Shown here: piece after piece, positions 9,332 through 18,736 of the stretch
How positions within the stretch are numbered: the stretch's first letter is position 1
Layout of the letters: every line of letters starts with the position of its first letter
Source: JAAYAE01 sp963678395
GTDB lineage: Bacteria > Bacillota > Negativicutes > Acidaminococcales > Acidaminococcaceae
Direction of reading: 5' to 3'
Assembly: GCA_963678395.1 (NCBI GenBank)
Contig: OY782827.1
Span: forward strand, 1,178,001 to 1,242,000
DNA: 64,000 nt
Notes under the pieces: model-generated
Databases searched by the model: none
The model's input: only the letters and a program-made list of their open reading frames with translations
What the model was told of the DNA's origin: nothing
Position numbers and translations under genes: made by a program

Positions 9332-10861
9332 CTACAACTTTTTGGAAAACATCATCATGAGGAAGCCCTCTTCGTTACAATAACGGGGATCATAAATCTC
9401 GATTCCCAACTTTTGCTTTATATTATCATTAGCCATACTAAGAGCCTGCATAGGAACATTCCAACACATTTCTGCTATGCTTTTAGGTGAATATTTGTAA
9501 ACACCATTTAATCTTATATAATTTTCTACCACACCTGACGCCCAAATCTCTGGTTTTCGTAAATCCAGGGTTTTCTTTTTGGAAAAATCTTTCCACAGAC
9601 GACTTGCCAACGAAATATCGCGGTAAGAAAAATGTTGTGGCTGCATAATTTTTTTTATGCAATCTATTACCGCATCAAAGCCCTCATCTTCTTTAGTGGG
9701 GACGTAATCTTTTACGTTTGTTTTATAGTTAAAACCATTGACTGCAAAATAATGGGCAGAAAAATAAGTCAAACGTCTAATAACCATGGGGTGGCGAGCT
9801 ATAAAGTCGGTAAGAGTACCATCCGGTTCTTGTATCTTATACCATGCATAAAAATCGGCAAATAACCCTCTTAGTCTCTTGCGGGAAATAGGATTTATCT
9901 GAAAACAACGTACATAGTTCATAACCATTGTCTTATTATAAAAAATATGTCCTACGATAAGCATGTCTTTAATCTCTGAATCTACTTCCAACGGCAAATT
10001 AAGTGAATACTCCTCGTCCGTTAAAAAATTTTTACATGAATAAAATCCATCATCGCAAGCTTCCTCAACTGTAAATATAGCCAACCGTGATTTGCTCAGC
10101 TCTCGCACTAATTCCAAGTTTTTACTTTTTCCTTGCACAAGAAAATGTTTTAGTGGTGTTTGATCATCCACAAGCAAATGATAATCAAAGAGAAAATAAT
10201 CCCAAAAACATTGCCAAAACTCTTCTGTTTCCGGCTCTGCTTCAATTTTATCCGTAGAAAAAAAACCATGATAGAAAAAAACTGCGCGTTCCAAATCCAG
10301 ATTGAAATTTTCTTTTTGGAAATAGTCATGCAGCTCTTCTAAAAGTTCTGCCAAAGCATCTCCCATGTTAAGAAAGATTTTTGTGGGAACATCGTCCGCA
10401 GCATACTCTGCTCTTTCATCTTCGCCCGGTAAAAAATCACCATTTGAATTAATTAAAGCCAAGGTCCCGTCATCTTTGAGCAGCTGATTTTTTGCTAAAT
10501 GAGGGGCCAAGGAACTGCTAATAGCATGTTTGTCCTTTAAATACACAAAAAGCCCACCCATTGCATTTAAAAAATCCTTAACGCTAACATAAGAAATTTC
10601 AAAATCTGTAACATTACGGCCACACCAAGCTATCGCATCGACTATATCATCTGCAGTCATATCTCCTAGATAAATTTCTGCATGGCCCAAATATAGGCAA
10701 AGCATAAGTATATACTCCCACCTATCTTGCAGTTCATCATCTGCTACACCGTTCCATGCCTCTTTACGCAAAAATCCTTCTACATATTCACGGCGCAAAA
10801 CCGCATTCCAGCCATCATCATTTTCATAAAAATTTGCTACTAAATCATATACATTTACCAT
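9332..10861 (-). CDS. Unknown 509-residue cytoplasmic protein
   Basis: I do not recognise this protein. It is acidic, rich in aromatic residues (many FY, WE and YF pairs), lacks a signal peptide or obvious membrane segments and shows no nucleotide-binding motif. Residue composition suggests an all-helical fold. The reading frame is intact over 1.5 kb. It is followed closely by the zinc-ribbon membrane protein, so the two may work together. Confidence 0.7.
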   Translation of the reverse strand: MVNVYDLVANFYENDDGWNAVLRREYVEGFLRKEAWNGVADDELQDRWEYILMLCLYLGHAEIYLGDMTADDIVDAIAWCGRNVTDFEISYVSVKDFLNAMGGLFVYLKDKHAISSSLAPHLAKNQLLKDDGTLALINSNGDFLPGEDERAEYAADDVPTKIFLNMGDALAELLEELHDYFQKENFNLDLERAVFFYHGFFSTDKIEAEPETEEFWQCFWDYFLFDYHLLVDDQTPLKHFLVQGKSKNLELVRELSKSRLAIFTVEEACDDGFYSCKNFLTDEEYSLNLPLEVDSEIKDMLIVGHIFYNKTMVMNYVRCFQINPISRKRLRGLFADFYAWYKIQEPDGTLTDFIARHPMVIRRLTYFSAHYFAVNGFNYKTNVKDYVPTKEDEGFDAVIDCIKKIMQPQHFSYRDISLASRLWKDFSKKKTLDLRKPEIWASGVVENYIRLNGVYKYSPKSIAEMCWNVPMQALSMANDNIKQKLGIEIYDPRYCNEEGFLMMMFSKKL

Positions 10862-11018
10862 AAGCCCACATCCTAAAACTTAATCATGCTACTTTAATAT
10901 ATCTATGTATTAGTATTCATTATATCACGCCCATCCTTTCCATTCAAACGAAAGAACTGTGCCAAATAATGAAAATTGTGTGACTAAAAATATTTAATAA
11001 TGACCTTTGTTTTTATTA

Positions 11019-11621
11019 TTAATCTTCTTCAACTGCAAAGAGATCCTGCTCTTTATCGGAATTCGATATGTATTCAATGTCTTGTGCAATTTGCAAGGCA
11101 TTGTCTAACCCATATTGATCACTAACAAAACCCAGTGTCATATCCATACCGGCTGAAACTCCTGACGAAGTATAGAATTTCCCATCTACAACCCATCTAG
11201 CATTCTTTACCCATTTAACCTTATTAGAAGTTGACATGGCCCAGACAAAAGCTTTTTTATTAGATGTAGCAGCTTTTCCATCAAGCAAACCAACCTTAGC
11301 AAAAAGAGCTGAACCGGTACAAATTGATAGACAAAATATTGCATACTCCCCTATGTTTTTTAAACAAGAAAGAAACTTTTTATCATTAACCAAAACTCTT
11401 GTGCCACGACCTCCAGGCAAAACTAATATTCCATTTGGTTTAGCCGCACAAATACTTTCAGTTTCTATCTTCATGCCTTTTGCACTAGTGACAATACCTC
11501 CAGATATAGAATAGTATTTTAGTATATGAGTTGGTATGCGAGATAATATTTCCACCGGACCAAATGCATCTAAGGTTTCAAAATCATCAAATAACATAAT
11601 ATTTATATTCATACTTATCAC
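11019..11621 (-). CDS. DJ-1/PfpI-family protein
   Basis: A 200-residue protein of the DJ-1/PfpI glutamine-amidotransferase-like superfamily. The strand FDDFETLDAFGPVEIL, the loop VLPGGRGTR and the nucleophile elbow LSICTGSALFA (reactive cysteine near residue 99) are visible, together with TSSGVSAGMDMTLGFV near the C-terminus. The arrangement is closest to isonitrile-hydratase and ThiJ-like members. It stands alone between divergent or unrelated genes, so the substrate cannot be inferred. RBS AAGGAG is present. Confidence 0.85.
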   Translation of the reverse strand: MISMNINIMLFDDFETLDAFGPVEILSRIPTHILKYYSISGGIVTSAKGMKIETESICAAKPNGILVLPGGRGTRVLVNDKKFLSCLKNIGEYAIFCLSICTGSALFAKVGLLDGKAATSNKKAFVWAMSTSNKVKWVKNARWVVDGKFYTSSGVSAGMDMTLGFVSDQYGLDNALQIAQDIEYISNSDKEQDLFAVEED

Positions 11622-11761
11622 TCCTTAATGCTATTATAATACCAGTTTTAATATATTTTAAGCAAAAAAAAAAGCTTTTTATTCGACATAATTTTGACAT
11701 AACTTTATTTTATACTTTTGTTACAAGCTAATCAGCTAAAAAAATAAGGAGGCTTACTATC

Positions 11762-11992
11762 ATGACAACATTCAATAAAGCTTTAATCTTAGGTGCCATT
11801 ATTACTGCAATGGCAGCATCAACTGCATTTGCTGATGGCGCTACCGGGAAAAATGCAGCGCCGTTGCGCGGCAATGGAAATGGTAACGTTTGTACATACC
11901 AAAATAATGGTGATAACACTTGTTATGGCCCTCAACTTAATAACGGCAAAAATGAACAAGGCCGTGGTTTCTGTGGCGGTGGCCGCAGATAG
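11762..11992 (+). CDS. Small secreted Gly/Asn-rich protein
   Basis: A 76-residue protein with a clear Sec signal peptide (cut expected after STAFA) and a mature part of about 52 residues rich in Gly and Asn with three cysteines (CTYQ, TCYG, FCGG). The RBS AAGGAGG is excellent and an intrinsic terminator follows, so it is probably expressed. I know no function for it. Periplasmic or outer-surface location is inferred from the signal peptide. Confidence 0.75.
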   Translation: MTTFNKALILGAIITAMAASTAFADGATGKNAAPLRGNGNGNVCTYQNNGDNTCYGPQLNNGKNEQGRGFCGGGRR

Positions 11993-12013
11993 TCTTCTTG
12001 CTAGAGTCAAAAT

Positions 12014-12055
12014 AGAACGCTAAGGGAATATTATTACCTTGGCGTTCTATTTTAT
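12014..12055 (+). terminator. Intrinsic terminator
   Basis: Stem AGAACGCTAAGG / CCTTGGCGTTCT with one mismatch, followed by ATTTTATT, directly after the small secreted protein gene. Confidence 0.75.
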
Positions 12056-12065
12056 TATCAATAAT

Positions 12066-12650
12066 TCATACTGTTATCTTAAATAGGCCATGCTGATTGC
12101 AATAGGCATATAATATACCTTTACCATGTATAAAGAAACGTACCTCTGGATTTTGCTCGGGATAAAGTTTTACCATTTGCACCCTATCCGATGTAATATA
12201 GGCAAAAAAAGATATATAGTGACTTTTTGTCATGGGATGAGGCATCGTTACATAATAATCATTTTCTATACGTTCAATACCAAAAGAATGCGCTTCATCT
12301 TGTACTTCTGCTTCCTGTATAGGCAACGTAATTCCGCAACAACTAAACGCGCCTTCTCCCAAGGCCTGAATAACATTTCCGCAAACAGGGCAAACATAGA
12401 CTTTTGTCCTAAGCATATTACCAGAACTATTATTATTAATCACCCATTCACCTGATAATAGTTCCGCGATAGATATACCAAGTGTTTTAGCAATTGGTTC
12501 AAGCAGTGAAATATCAGGAAGCCCCTTTTGTGTTTCCCATTTAGATACAGCTTTATCACTAACGTTTAATAATTCTGCTAATTGTTTTTGCGTATATCCC
12601 TTTTTCTCCCGCAAAGATTTTATCATATTTCCTGTCACATAGTTTGTCAT
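12066..12650 (-). CDS. XRE-family HTH regulator with desulfoferrodoxin-like C-terminal domain
   Basis: About 194 residues. The N-terminal 65 residues form a Cro/CI-type helix-turn-helix (KKGYTQKQLAELLNVSDKAV). After a linker, CPVCGNVIQ and the segment HPMTKSHYISF with AYCNQHGLFK resemble the zinc-ribbon and the superoxide-reductase (neelaredoxin/desulfoferrodoxin) fold. The HPM..HYI and CN.HG elements of the SOR iron site are present. The ATG at 12650 follows AGAGGAGAGG; an in-frame ATG at 12677 lies upstream of that RBS and was rejected. It is likely a redox- or metal-responsive regulator, by inference. Confidence 0.8.
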   Translation of the reverse strand: MTNYVTGNMIKSLREKKGYTQKQLAELLNVSDKAVSKWETQKGLPDISLLEPIAKTLGISIAELLSGEWVINNNSSGNMLRTKVYVCPVCGNVIQALGEGAFSCCGITLPIQEAEVQDEAHSFGIERIENDYYVTMPHPMTKSHYISFFAYITSDRVQMVKLYPEQNPEVRFFIHGKGILYAYCNQHGLFKITV

Positions 12651-12716
12651 TATATATACATCCTCTCCTCTTAGCATACATGTATTAGCATAGCGTTGTT
12701 GTTTTTTTTAGACAAC

Positions 12717-13258
12717 CTACGCTAAGTAGATATCATTAAATGCTTCTGGTGAAAGCGCATAGCACTCATTATAATAAATATTCCCATTATATATTTTTTC
12801 ACAAAGTGTTAATCTGCCCTCGTATTTAAAACCCAATTTACTCAAAACCCGCTGAGATCTAAAATTGAAAGAATAACAATATGCGGAAATCAAGGTAAGT
12901 TGAATTGTTTTAAACCCATGCACAACTAGTGCTTTTGCTGCCTCTGTCATATATCCCTTACCCCAATATGCTTCTCCCATGGCATACCCTAGCATTTTCA
13001 CATTATCATTTTCTCTTTTAGGATCAGCAACTAGGCCAACTGTCCCAATTAATTTGCCTGTTTCTTGCAAAATAATCCCAAAAATATTTTCTTTGTTGAT
13101 AAATAAGGTTTTCATTACTGAAGGCTTTCCTCCAAACGTTCATGTGGTTTCCAACCAGCATTAGCACCTACTTTAGCTTCTCTGGAATACTCAAATATGT
13201 CATAAACATCCCCTACCACTATAGGTCGCAATATAAGGCGACTGGTAACTATTTCCAT
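12717..13258 (-). pseudogene. GNAT-family (RimJ/RimL-like) acetyltransferase, frameshifted
   Basis: The ATG at 13258, preceded by GGAGG, starts MEIVTSRLILRPIVVGDVYD, a typical GNAT N-terminus, and runs to RLEESLQ where it stops. One base out of frame the protein continues MKTLFINKENIFG with the acetyl-CoA-binding region EAYWGKGYMTEA and C-terminal NFRSQRVLSKLGF. Together they form one normal-length (about 180 residues) protein N-acetyltransferase broken by a one-base loss at about 13113-13116. Ribosomal-protein or small-molecule acetylation cannot be told apart. Confidence 0.85.
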
Positions 13259-13354
13259 AATTCATACCTCCGTGCAATTTATAATCTTGTATTCATAATA
13301 TATCATTTTAAAATTTAGCACAATAATAGTCGTAACGTATAGCTAATTCTTAAT

Positions 13355-13387
13355 AAAAAAGGCATACCCTATAGGCATGCCTTTTTT
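13355..13387. terminator. Bidirectional terminator
   Basis: AAAAAAGGCAT and ATGCCTTTTTT arms flank an 11-nt loop between the acetyltransferase and peptidase genes; A- and T-runs on both sides allow use in both directions. Confidence 0.8.
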
Positions 13388-13409
13388 ATTAAATTAAACG
13401 TTGCAATAT

Positions 13410-14607
13410 TTATTTTTCTATATTACTAATACTGTCAGCTATTGCTAAATTCCCGGCAATGCCGTCCTTAAACATTTTTAAATCCATGCTATCTTCAACA
13501 GTATGGCATTTTTTTAATTCTGCCGGAGAATAGCCTATTACAGCAACGCCTTTGTTGCTGAAGTGCCCGCAATCAGTGGCAAAAGCCCATGGCTTTATGG
13601 GTACCTTATGCTTGAAAACTTCTTCAAGAGCCTTTTGTGCCGTTTTAACCAAAATATGATCAGGATTTATAGCATAAGAAGGCTCTCCATACATTCCTTC
13701 TTCAGTCAAACCATTATAACAGGTTACATCACATATCATCCGCGTTACTTCAACTTTCATACCATCAGATAGACAACCATCAGCTATAGCGCTTATCTTA
13801 GCGATAATTTCACTATCAGTTTCAGACGGAACACTTCGGTAATCAATGCATAGTGTAACAAAACTAGGGACTAAATTTGTACCACTTTCAGAAGAAACAA
13901 TTTTTGTCGGCGTCAGTGTTGAGAAGCCAAAAAGATCATCTGCTTTAGGTTCATACTTACTAAGTGCAGGCAAAAATTCAGCGAAAAAATCAAATGGATT
14001 GATGCCTGTATGAGGAACACTAGCATGACAAGATTTACCAATAGCCTTTACTAAAACCACTATTCTTCCCCTACTAGCAATTCCCAATTCATTTTCTGTA
14101 GCTTCTCCTACAACGGCGAAATCAGTGAAAAACCCGTCAGCTGCCATGTTCATAGAACCAAAACCTGTGGTTTCCTCATGTACAACTCCAACTACATATA
14201 TGTCACCTTTAGGCAGTAAATTCTCTTTTTTTCAAAATATATGGGGTGTAGACTTGGATGGCAAACGTCGCTTTAGTGTCACTAGCGCCTCTGCCCCATA
14301 ATCTACCCTCAGCAATTTCACCACTATAAGGTGCATATTTCCAATTTTCTACAGGTCCAGGCTAAACAACATCTAAATGGCAGTTGTACATAGTTGATTT
14401 GCCGCCACCACTTCCCTTGATAAGTCCAATGACGTTACCATAGCGATCAACACTAACTTCATCATAACCAAGCTCTTGCATTTTTTTTACCGTATATTCT
14501 GCCATTGCTTTTTCTGAACCAGAAACGCTAGGAATTTTTATCATATCAGCAGCTGTTTTAAGTATTTCATCATAATATTTTTCAGCCAAATAATTCATGT
14601 TAACCAA
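13410..14607 (-). pseudogene. M20-family metallopeptidase (ArgE/DapE/YgeY-like), two lesions
   Basis: The 1.2-kb gene encodes a zinc exopeptidase with MIKIPSVSGSEKAMAEY near the start, metal motif YNCHLDVV, then WGRGASDTKATFA, HEETTGFGS and the dimerisation domain. Two lesions interrupt it. A TAG at 14362-14364 follows HLDVV, where the frame continues with PGPVENWKYAPYSG, and one extra base in the A7 run (14226-14232 on the plus strand) shifts the frame before GDIYVVGVVHEE. A TTG start at 14607 with GGAGG 9 nt upstream is likely. It lies just downstream of the AbgT transporter gene, so a role in cleaving imported aminoacyl or aminobenzoyl-glutamate peptides is plausible. Confidence 0.85.
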
Positions 14608-14692
14608 TTTAGAACACCTCCGTGATTACATTGCTACATATTTTTCATACTACATATATTATATATCTACTACTATGTTTTTTCATGAAAAA

Positions 14693-14733
14693 GACTGCTG
14701 CCAAAAGCCAAATATTAGCATTTTGCAGCAGTC
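14693..14733 (-). terminator. Intrinsic terminator after abgT-like gene
   Basis: A GACTGCTGC / GCAGCAGTC stem followed, on the minus strand, by TTTTT, 9 bp after the transporter stop codon. Confidence 0.85.
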
Positions 14734-14741
14734 AATGCTAT

Positions 14742-16298
14742 TTATTTGAGAAATATGTGACCGCCAGGACCTAATGGCAAGTTTAGACCAGCCCAAATAA
14801 CTAATTGAACTATCCAACAAAGGGCAAATGTAAAAGAGAATGGTATCATATTAGCAATAATGGTTCCCATACCTATGCCTTTTTCATAACGTCTAGCAAA
14901 CCCTAGTATTAAAGGAAAGTAGTAGAATAATAGGGATAACGGATTCGTAATAGAATCGCCAATTCTATAAGCAACTTGCGAAACTGCTGGATCAAAATTT
15001 AACAACATCATCATCGGTACAAATACAGGAGCCAATATTGCCCATTTAGCAGATGCCGAACCAATAAACATATTTATTATACAAGACACGATAATAAGAC
15101 CAACTAAAAGAGGTATACCAGTAAAGTTCATTGCTTTCAAGACTTCTGCGCCCTTAACTGCTAGTACTAGCCCAAGATTACTCCAAGTGAAATAGCTAGT
15201 AAATTGTGCACAAAAGAAACAAAGCAAAATATAAGGAGCCATATCTCTAAAAGCATCCGTTACGCTAGCAAATAATTCTTTGTCGTTTTTATATTGACCT
15301 GAAACGAAACCATAAACTGCTCCCGGTACAAAAAGTAATATAGAAACCAGCGTAACTATCCCTTTCATCAAAGGAGAAGTAGCCGCTAAAAGAGAGTGTG
15401 TTTTAGGATCAGCCAACAACGGATTGTCACCAAGGCAGAAGAATATTAATACTAAGATAGCAACTAACAAAGAAAGAAGTGCTGCCTTTAATCCTTTTTT
15501 TTGCTGGGCAGTTAAATTAACAGAATCACGATCAAAAGCATATTTAGACAGGTCTGTACCTGCAAAACGCGGAGCCATAAACTTTTCCGTTACAATCGTA
15601 CCGGCAATAGACAATACTATACACGAAACTACCAAAAAATAATAGTTAATAGCAGGAGATGTTGCATAGGTGGGATCAATTATTTTAGCAGCTGCTTCTG
15701 TATAACCATAGGCTAGAGCATCAGAAAGTCCTAGTGCTATATTAGCACAGAACCCTGCGGCTACGCCAGCATAGGCAACGAACATACCCAATAATGGGTG
15801 TCTCCCCATGCTCAAAAAAACAATAGCAGCTAACGGCGGCATAATTACAAACGCTGAATCTCCTGCAATATTACCATTTATACCAACGAAAAGAATGGCA
15901 AAAGTTACAACAGCAGGAGGGGCGCTCGCCAATACTTTATGCATAAGTATAGCTAAAAATCCGCTTTTTTCTGCGGCGCCTGAACCAATTACTGCAACTA
16001 AAACCATTCCTAAAGGTGCAAAACCCGAAAAATTTGTTACGGCCTTACTAAGCATCATACGTATACCATCTTTGGACAATAAATTTACGACTGTAAGCGT
16101 TTTTCCTGTACCTGGATGTACTGCACTAACTCCAGCCGCACTGCAAATTGCTGAGATAATAACTACAGCAGCAGATAATATTACAAATAAAGTTACAGGA
16201 TCAGGCAATTTATTGCCTGTTTTTTCTATTTGCGTTAAAATTCTGTCTAAAATCCCATTGTTTTTCACAACTACATTGTTGTCTCGTTGGTTCATCAC
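14742..16298 (-). CDS. AbgT-family p-aminobenzoyl-glutamate transporter
   Basis: A 518-residue inner-membrane protein with about 12 hydrophobic segments. GNKLPDPVTLFVILSA near the start, ALGLSDALAYGYTE and the C-terminal IGSASAKWAILAPVFVPMMM with SITNPLSLLFYYFPLILGF are hallmarks of the AbgT family. E. coli AbgT imports p-aminobenzoyl-glutamate, a folate breakdown product; relatives export sulfonamides. The gene is intact and is preceded by a strong promoter and a structured leader containing a terminator-like hairpin. A broken M20 peptidase downstream could have processed the imported substrate. Confidence 0.9.
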   Translation of the reverse strand: MMNQRDNNVVVKNNGILDRILTQIEKTGNKLPDPVTLFVILSAAVVIISAICSAAGVSAVHPGTGKTLTVVNLLSKDGIRMMLSKAVTNFSGFAPLGMVLVAVIGSGAAEKSGFLAILMHKVLASAPPAVVTFAILFVGINGNIAGDSAFVIMPPLAAIVFLSMGRHPLLGMFVAYAGVAAGFCANIALGLSDALAYGYTEAAAKIIDPTYATSPAINYYFLVVSCIVLSIAGTIVTEKFMAPRFAGTDLSKYAFDRDSVNLTAQQKKGLKAALLSLLVAILVLIFFCLGDNPLLADPKTHSLLAATSPLMKGIVTLVSILLFVPGAVYGFVSGQYKNDKELFASVTDAFRDMAPYILLCFFCAQFTSYFTWSNLGLVLAVKGAEVLKAMNFTGIPLLVGLIIVSCIINMFIGSASAKWAILAPVFVPMMMLLNFDPAVSQVAYRIGDSITNPLSLLFYYFPLILGFARRYEKGIGMGTIIANMIPFSFTFALCWIVQLVIWAGLNLPLGPGGHIFLK

Positions 16299-16399
16299 TT
16301 TTCATCTTCTTTCTAATTTTGTCTCTACCCAAACAAAAATACATTCTTTCCCTCCAGTTTTTATTAAATATAATTTTTTTAAACCACCAACCTTTTTAT

Positions 16400-16480
16400 C
16401 TAAAAATAACTCCTCACCATTGAGGAGAAACTACACATAAATAATTGTGCCTCCGACCCAGTCGTAGCAAACACAAATTT
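16400..16480 (-). promoter_or_regulatory. Structured leader with terminator hairpin, candidate riboswitch or attenuator
   Basis: Between the promoter and the AbgT-like gene the RNA can fold into a three-way junction. The closing stem is GCUAC/GUAGU, the two hairpins are GAC-UGG-GUC and GCACA/UGUGU, and a GGAG joins them. Directly after it comes CUCCUCA-AUG-GUGAGGAG followed by UUAUUUUU, which looks like an intrinsic terminator. The junction GGAG could pair with the CUCC arm and disrupt that terminator. I do not recognise a known riboswitch class. The structure is read by eye and the function is inferred. Confidence 0.5.
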
Positions 16481-16481
16481 A

Positions 16482-16510
16482 ATTATAGGTTAAGCATGAA
16501 TTCACGTCAA
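16482..16510 (-). promoter_or_regulatory. Strong promoter of the AbgT-like gene
   Basis: Minus-strand TTGACG, exactly 17 bp, then TATAAT. It lies about 185 bp upstream of the start codon, which leaves room for the structured leader. Confidence 0.8.
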
Positions 16511-16556
16511 TATAAAACTGAATTTCCAGCCGCAAGTTTGCAGTTTCTGAAAGAAT

Positions 16557-17576
16557 TTAATATTCATTGAACATGCGTTGGATCTCATCTAATTTGTTGG
16601 TTTTAGTTAAGGCGAGTGATAAAAGAATTCTAGCTTTTTGCGGGTTTAAAGAATCACCTGTCAAGAAATTTTCTTTGCTGTACCTAATTAGGCCGCCCTT
16701 AACTGTACCAGCGCCACACCTTGAACTACGTACAATTACAACCCCTTATTTTTGGGCCGCGATTAATCCATCTTCTGCCTTTTCATGTATACTGCCATTA
16801 CCCATTCCGGCATAAATTATACCTCTTGCACCTGCACCTACCGCCGCATCAACCAATATTCTACTATCATTAGCATGACCATATATTATTTCCACATAAG
16901 GCAAGCTTACCAAATTTTTTAGTGAAAATTCACTATTTAATGTGTGTTTGCGTAAACTTGCGCGATAAAAAAATACTTCTCCATTATTTATATAACCCAT
17001 ATAACCAAGTTCGTTTGCTCTAAAAGTACTAACATGTGAAGTATTAGCTTTCGTTGCCTCTCTTGCACCATTTATTTCATCATTCATAGCAATTAAAACG
17101 CCTTTGTTTTTTGCTGCTGGATTGCCAGCTAACCGTACTGCGTTCAATAAGTTGTTCGGTCCATCCGCACTAATTGCTGTTGCCGGCCTCATAGCACCAA
17201 CTAAAACAATTGGCTTTTCAGTTTTTATCACTAAGTTTAAAAAATATGCTGTTTCCTCTAATGTATCAGTCCCATGTGTTATGACGATTCCATCTGTATC
17301 CCTAGCTTGAAATATAGAATTTACTCTATTAGCAATTTTCAGCCAGATGTCATCAGTAATATTATTGCTGCTTATTTGGCAAAGTTGTTCGCCTGTTATA
17401 GTTGCATAATCTTTTATTTGTGGTACTGCCTCTAACAAGGTCTCTATACCTATAGTCCCTGCCTTATACTCTGACATCTGCGTACTTGTAACTGCGCTAC
17501 CGGCAATAGTACCGCCTGTAGCTAAACTTTTAATTCTCGGCAATTTTATTGCAGTGTCATCTGCTTTCATATTCAT
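16557..17576 (-). pseudogene. L-asparaginase (type II-like) with in-frame stop
   Basis: About 340 codons of a cytoplasmic or periplasmic L-asparaginase. The catalytic threonine motif LATGGTIAGSA, the second motif GIVITHGTDTLEETAYFL and PIVLVGAMRPATAISADGP are all present. A TAA at 16746-16748 interrupts the frame after LIAAQK, and the same frame continues GVVIVRSSRCGAG to a natural stop at 16557. Normal length is therefore restored if the stop is ignored. No signal peptide is obvious from the ATG at 17576. The truncated protein would lack the last 63 residues, which help form the active-site dimer. Confidence 0.87.
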
Positions 17577-17646
17577 TACCTTGCCTTCCCTCTTGTGCAT
17601 AATTTTCTTGAATTATTTATATTATATATAATTTAACAAAATTTAC

Positions 17647-17705
17647 CAATAATACTAAAAGAATCAGTAAGCAAATTACGCTTCCTGATTCTTTTAGTAT
17701 TATTG
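17647..17705 (-). terminator. Long hairpin terminator after nitroreductase
   Basis: Arms of 26 bp with a single mismatch (starting CAATAATACTAAAAGAATCA) and a 7-nt loop occupy the space between the nitroreductase and asparaginase genes. The stem is unusually long for an ordinary terminator. Confidence 0.75.
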
Positions 17706-17710
17706 ACTTA

Positions 17711-18304
17711 TTATTTTTTCACTATCACTCTATTTTCCAAATCTAAATACTCTAATTCTTCCGGTTGTGCTGTCGGTGACCCAAAGGGCATTTGGGCAAT
17801 TAACTTCCAACTTTTAGGAACTTCAAATATCTCCGCAACTTCTTCATCAATAATAGGATTATAATGCTGAAGTGATGCTCCCATTCCTTCTGTTGCTAGT
17901 GCCGTCCATACTACATATTGCAGTATGCCTGCACTTTGCATAGAAAAAACAGGAAAGTTTTCTGCATAGGCTGGAAATGCTTCCTGCAATTTTTTTATTA
18001 CATCCATATCTTCATAATACAAAATCGTACCATGCCCTGCAGCAAAAGAATTAATTTTGGCATCCGTAGGCGCAAAATTTTCTGCCGGCACCTTAGAACG
18101 TAAGGTTTCTTTTACAATAGACCAAAACTTGGCATGCTTTCCCTCTAAAAGTAATATAGCTCTAGAAGACTGCGAATTAAAAGATGAAGGTGCATTTTTT
18201 ACTGCATAGCGCAATATTTCTTCAATGCGTGCGTCCTCTATGGTAGAAGTACTATCAATACTATAGCGTGTTCTTCTTGTTTTTATTGCTTCATAAAATT
18301 CCAT
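17711..18304 (-). CDS. Nitroreductase-family flavoprotein
   Basis: A 197-residue FMN-dependent oxidoreductase of the nitroreductase superfamily. MEFYEAIKTRRTRYSI and NAPSSFNSQSSRAILL form the FMN phosphate-binding region, and ATEGMGASLQHYNP matches the HBN1/YfhC-type subgroup. Length is normal and the frame intact. The physiological substrate (nitro compounds, quinones) cannot be inferred. It ends in a long hairpin terminator. Confidence 0.87.
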   Translation of the reverse strand: MEFYEAIKTRRTRYSIDSTSTIEDARIEEILRYAVKNAPSSFNSQSSRAILLLEGKHAKFWSIVKETLRSKVPAENFAPTDAKINSFAAGHGTILYYEDMDVIKKLQEAFPAYAENFPVFSMQSAGILQYVVWTALATEGMGASLQHYNPIIDEEVAEIFEVPKSWKLIAQMPFGSPTAQPEELEYLDLENRVIVKK

Positions 18305-18376
18305 AATTTACCTGCTTTCTCCTAAATTATTTTAGATATTTTCATTAAAATAAGCTAGTTAAATTATTAGCAATTT

Positions 18377-18703
18377 TTAGTTATGCGAAATAATAGTATC
18401 ATCAGCCGGAACAAATCCTACCGCACCGTCAGCCCGTATTACCAAATTATATACTACTTTTTATTGTTCATTGCGGAATTGATTGATAGGAACAAGCTTT
18501 GTTCCTTTGGACAAAGTTCCCAAACTCAAGCTATCTGCACGTGCCTCTGCTAATAATTCCAAGTTATCTTTAGTTGTTAATACAAAAATACCGGAACCAT
18601 TATATTTGTCTAGAGTTGTACGCGCCGAAGCTATATTAGCGAAAAAACCTCCACCCAATACTACACAGCACAAGGTAAACATTACTAAAAATTTTTTTAT
18701 CAT
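18377..18703 (-). pseudogene. Small exported SH3-like protein with in-frame stop
   Basis: A Sec signal peptide (cleavage expected after ANIASA) is followed by a mature domain, LELLAEARADSLSLGTLSKG and VGFVPADDTII, that resembles a bacterial SH3-like cell-wall or periplasmic domain. A TAA at 18461-18463 after FRNEQ interrupts it, but the same frame continues KVVYNLVIRADGAVGFVP to a stop at 18377, giving about 108 residues. Function unknown. Confidence 0.7.
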
Positions 18704-18736
18704 TTTACCGCCTCCAATAGCTTCATTATACCATTT

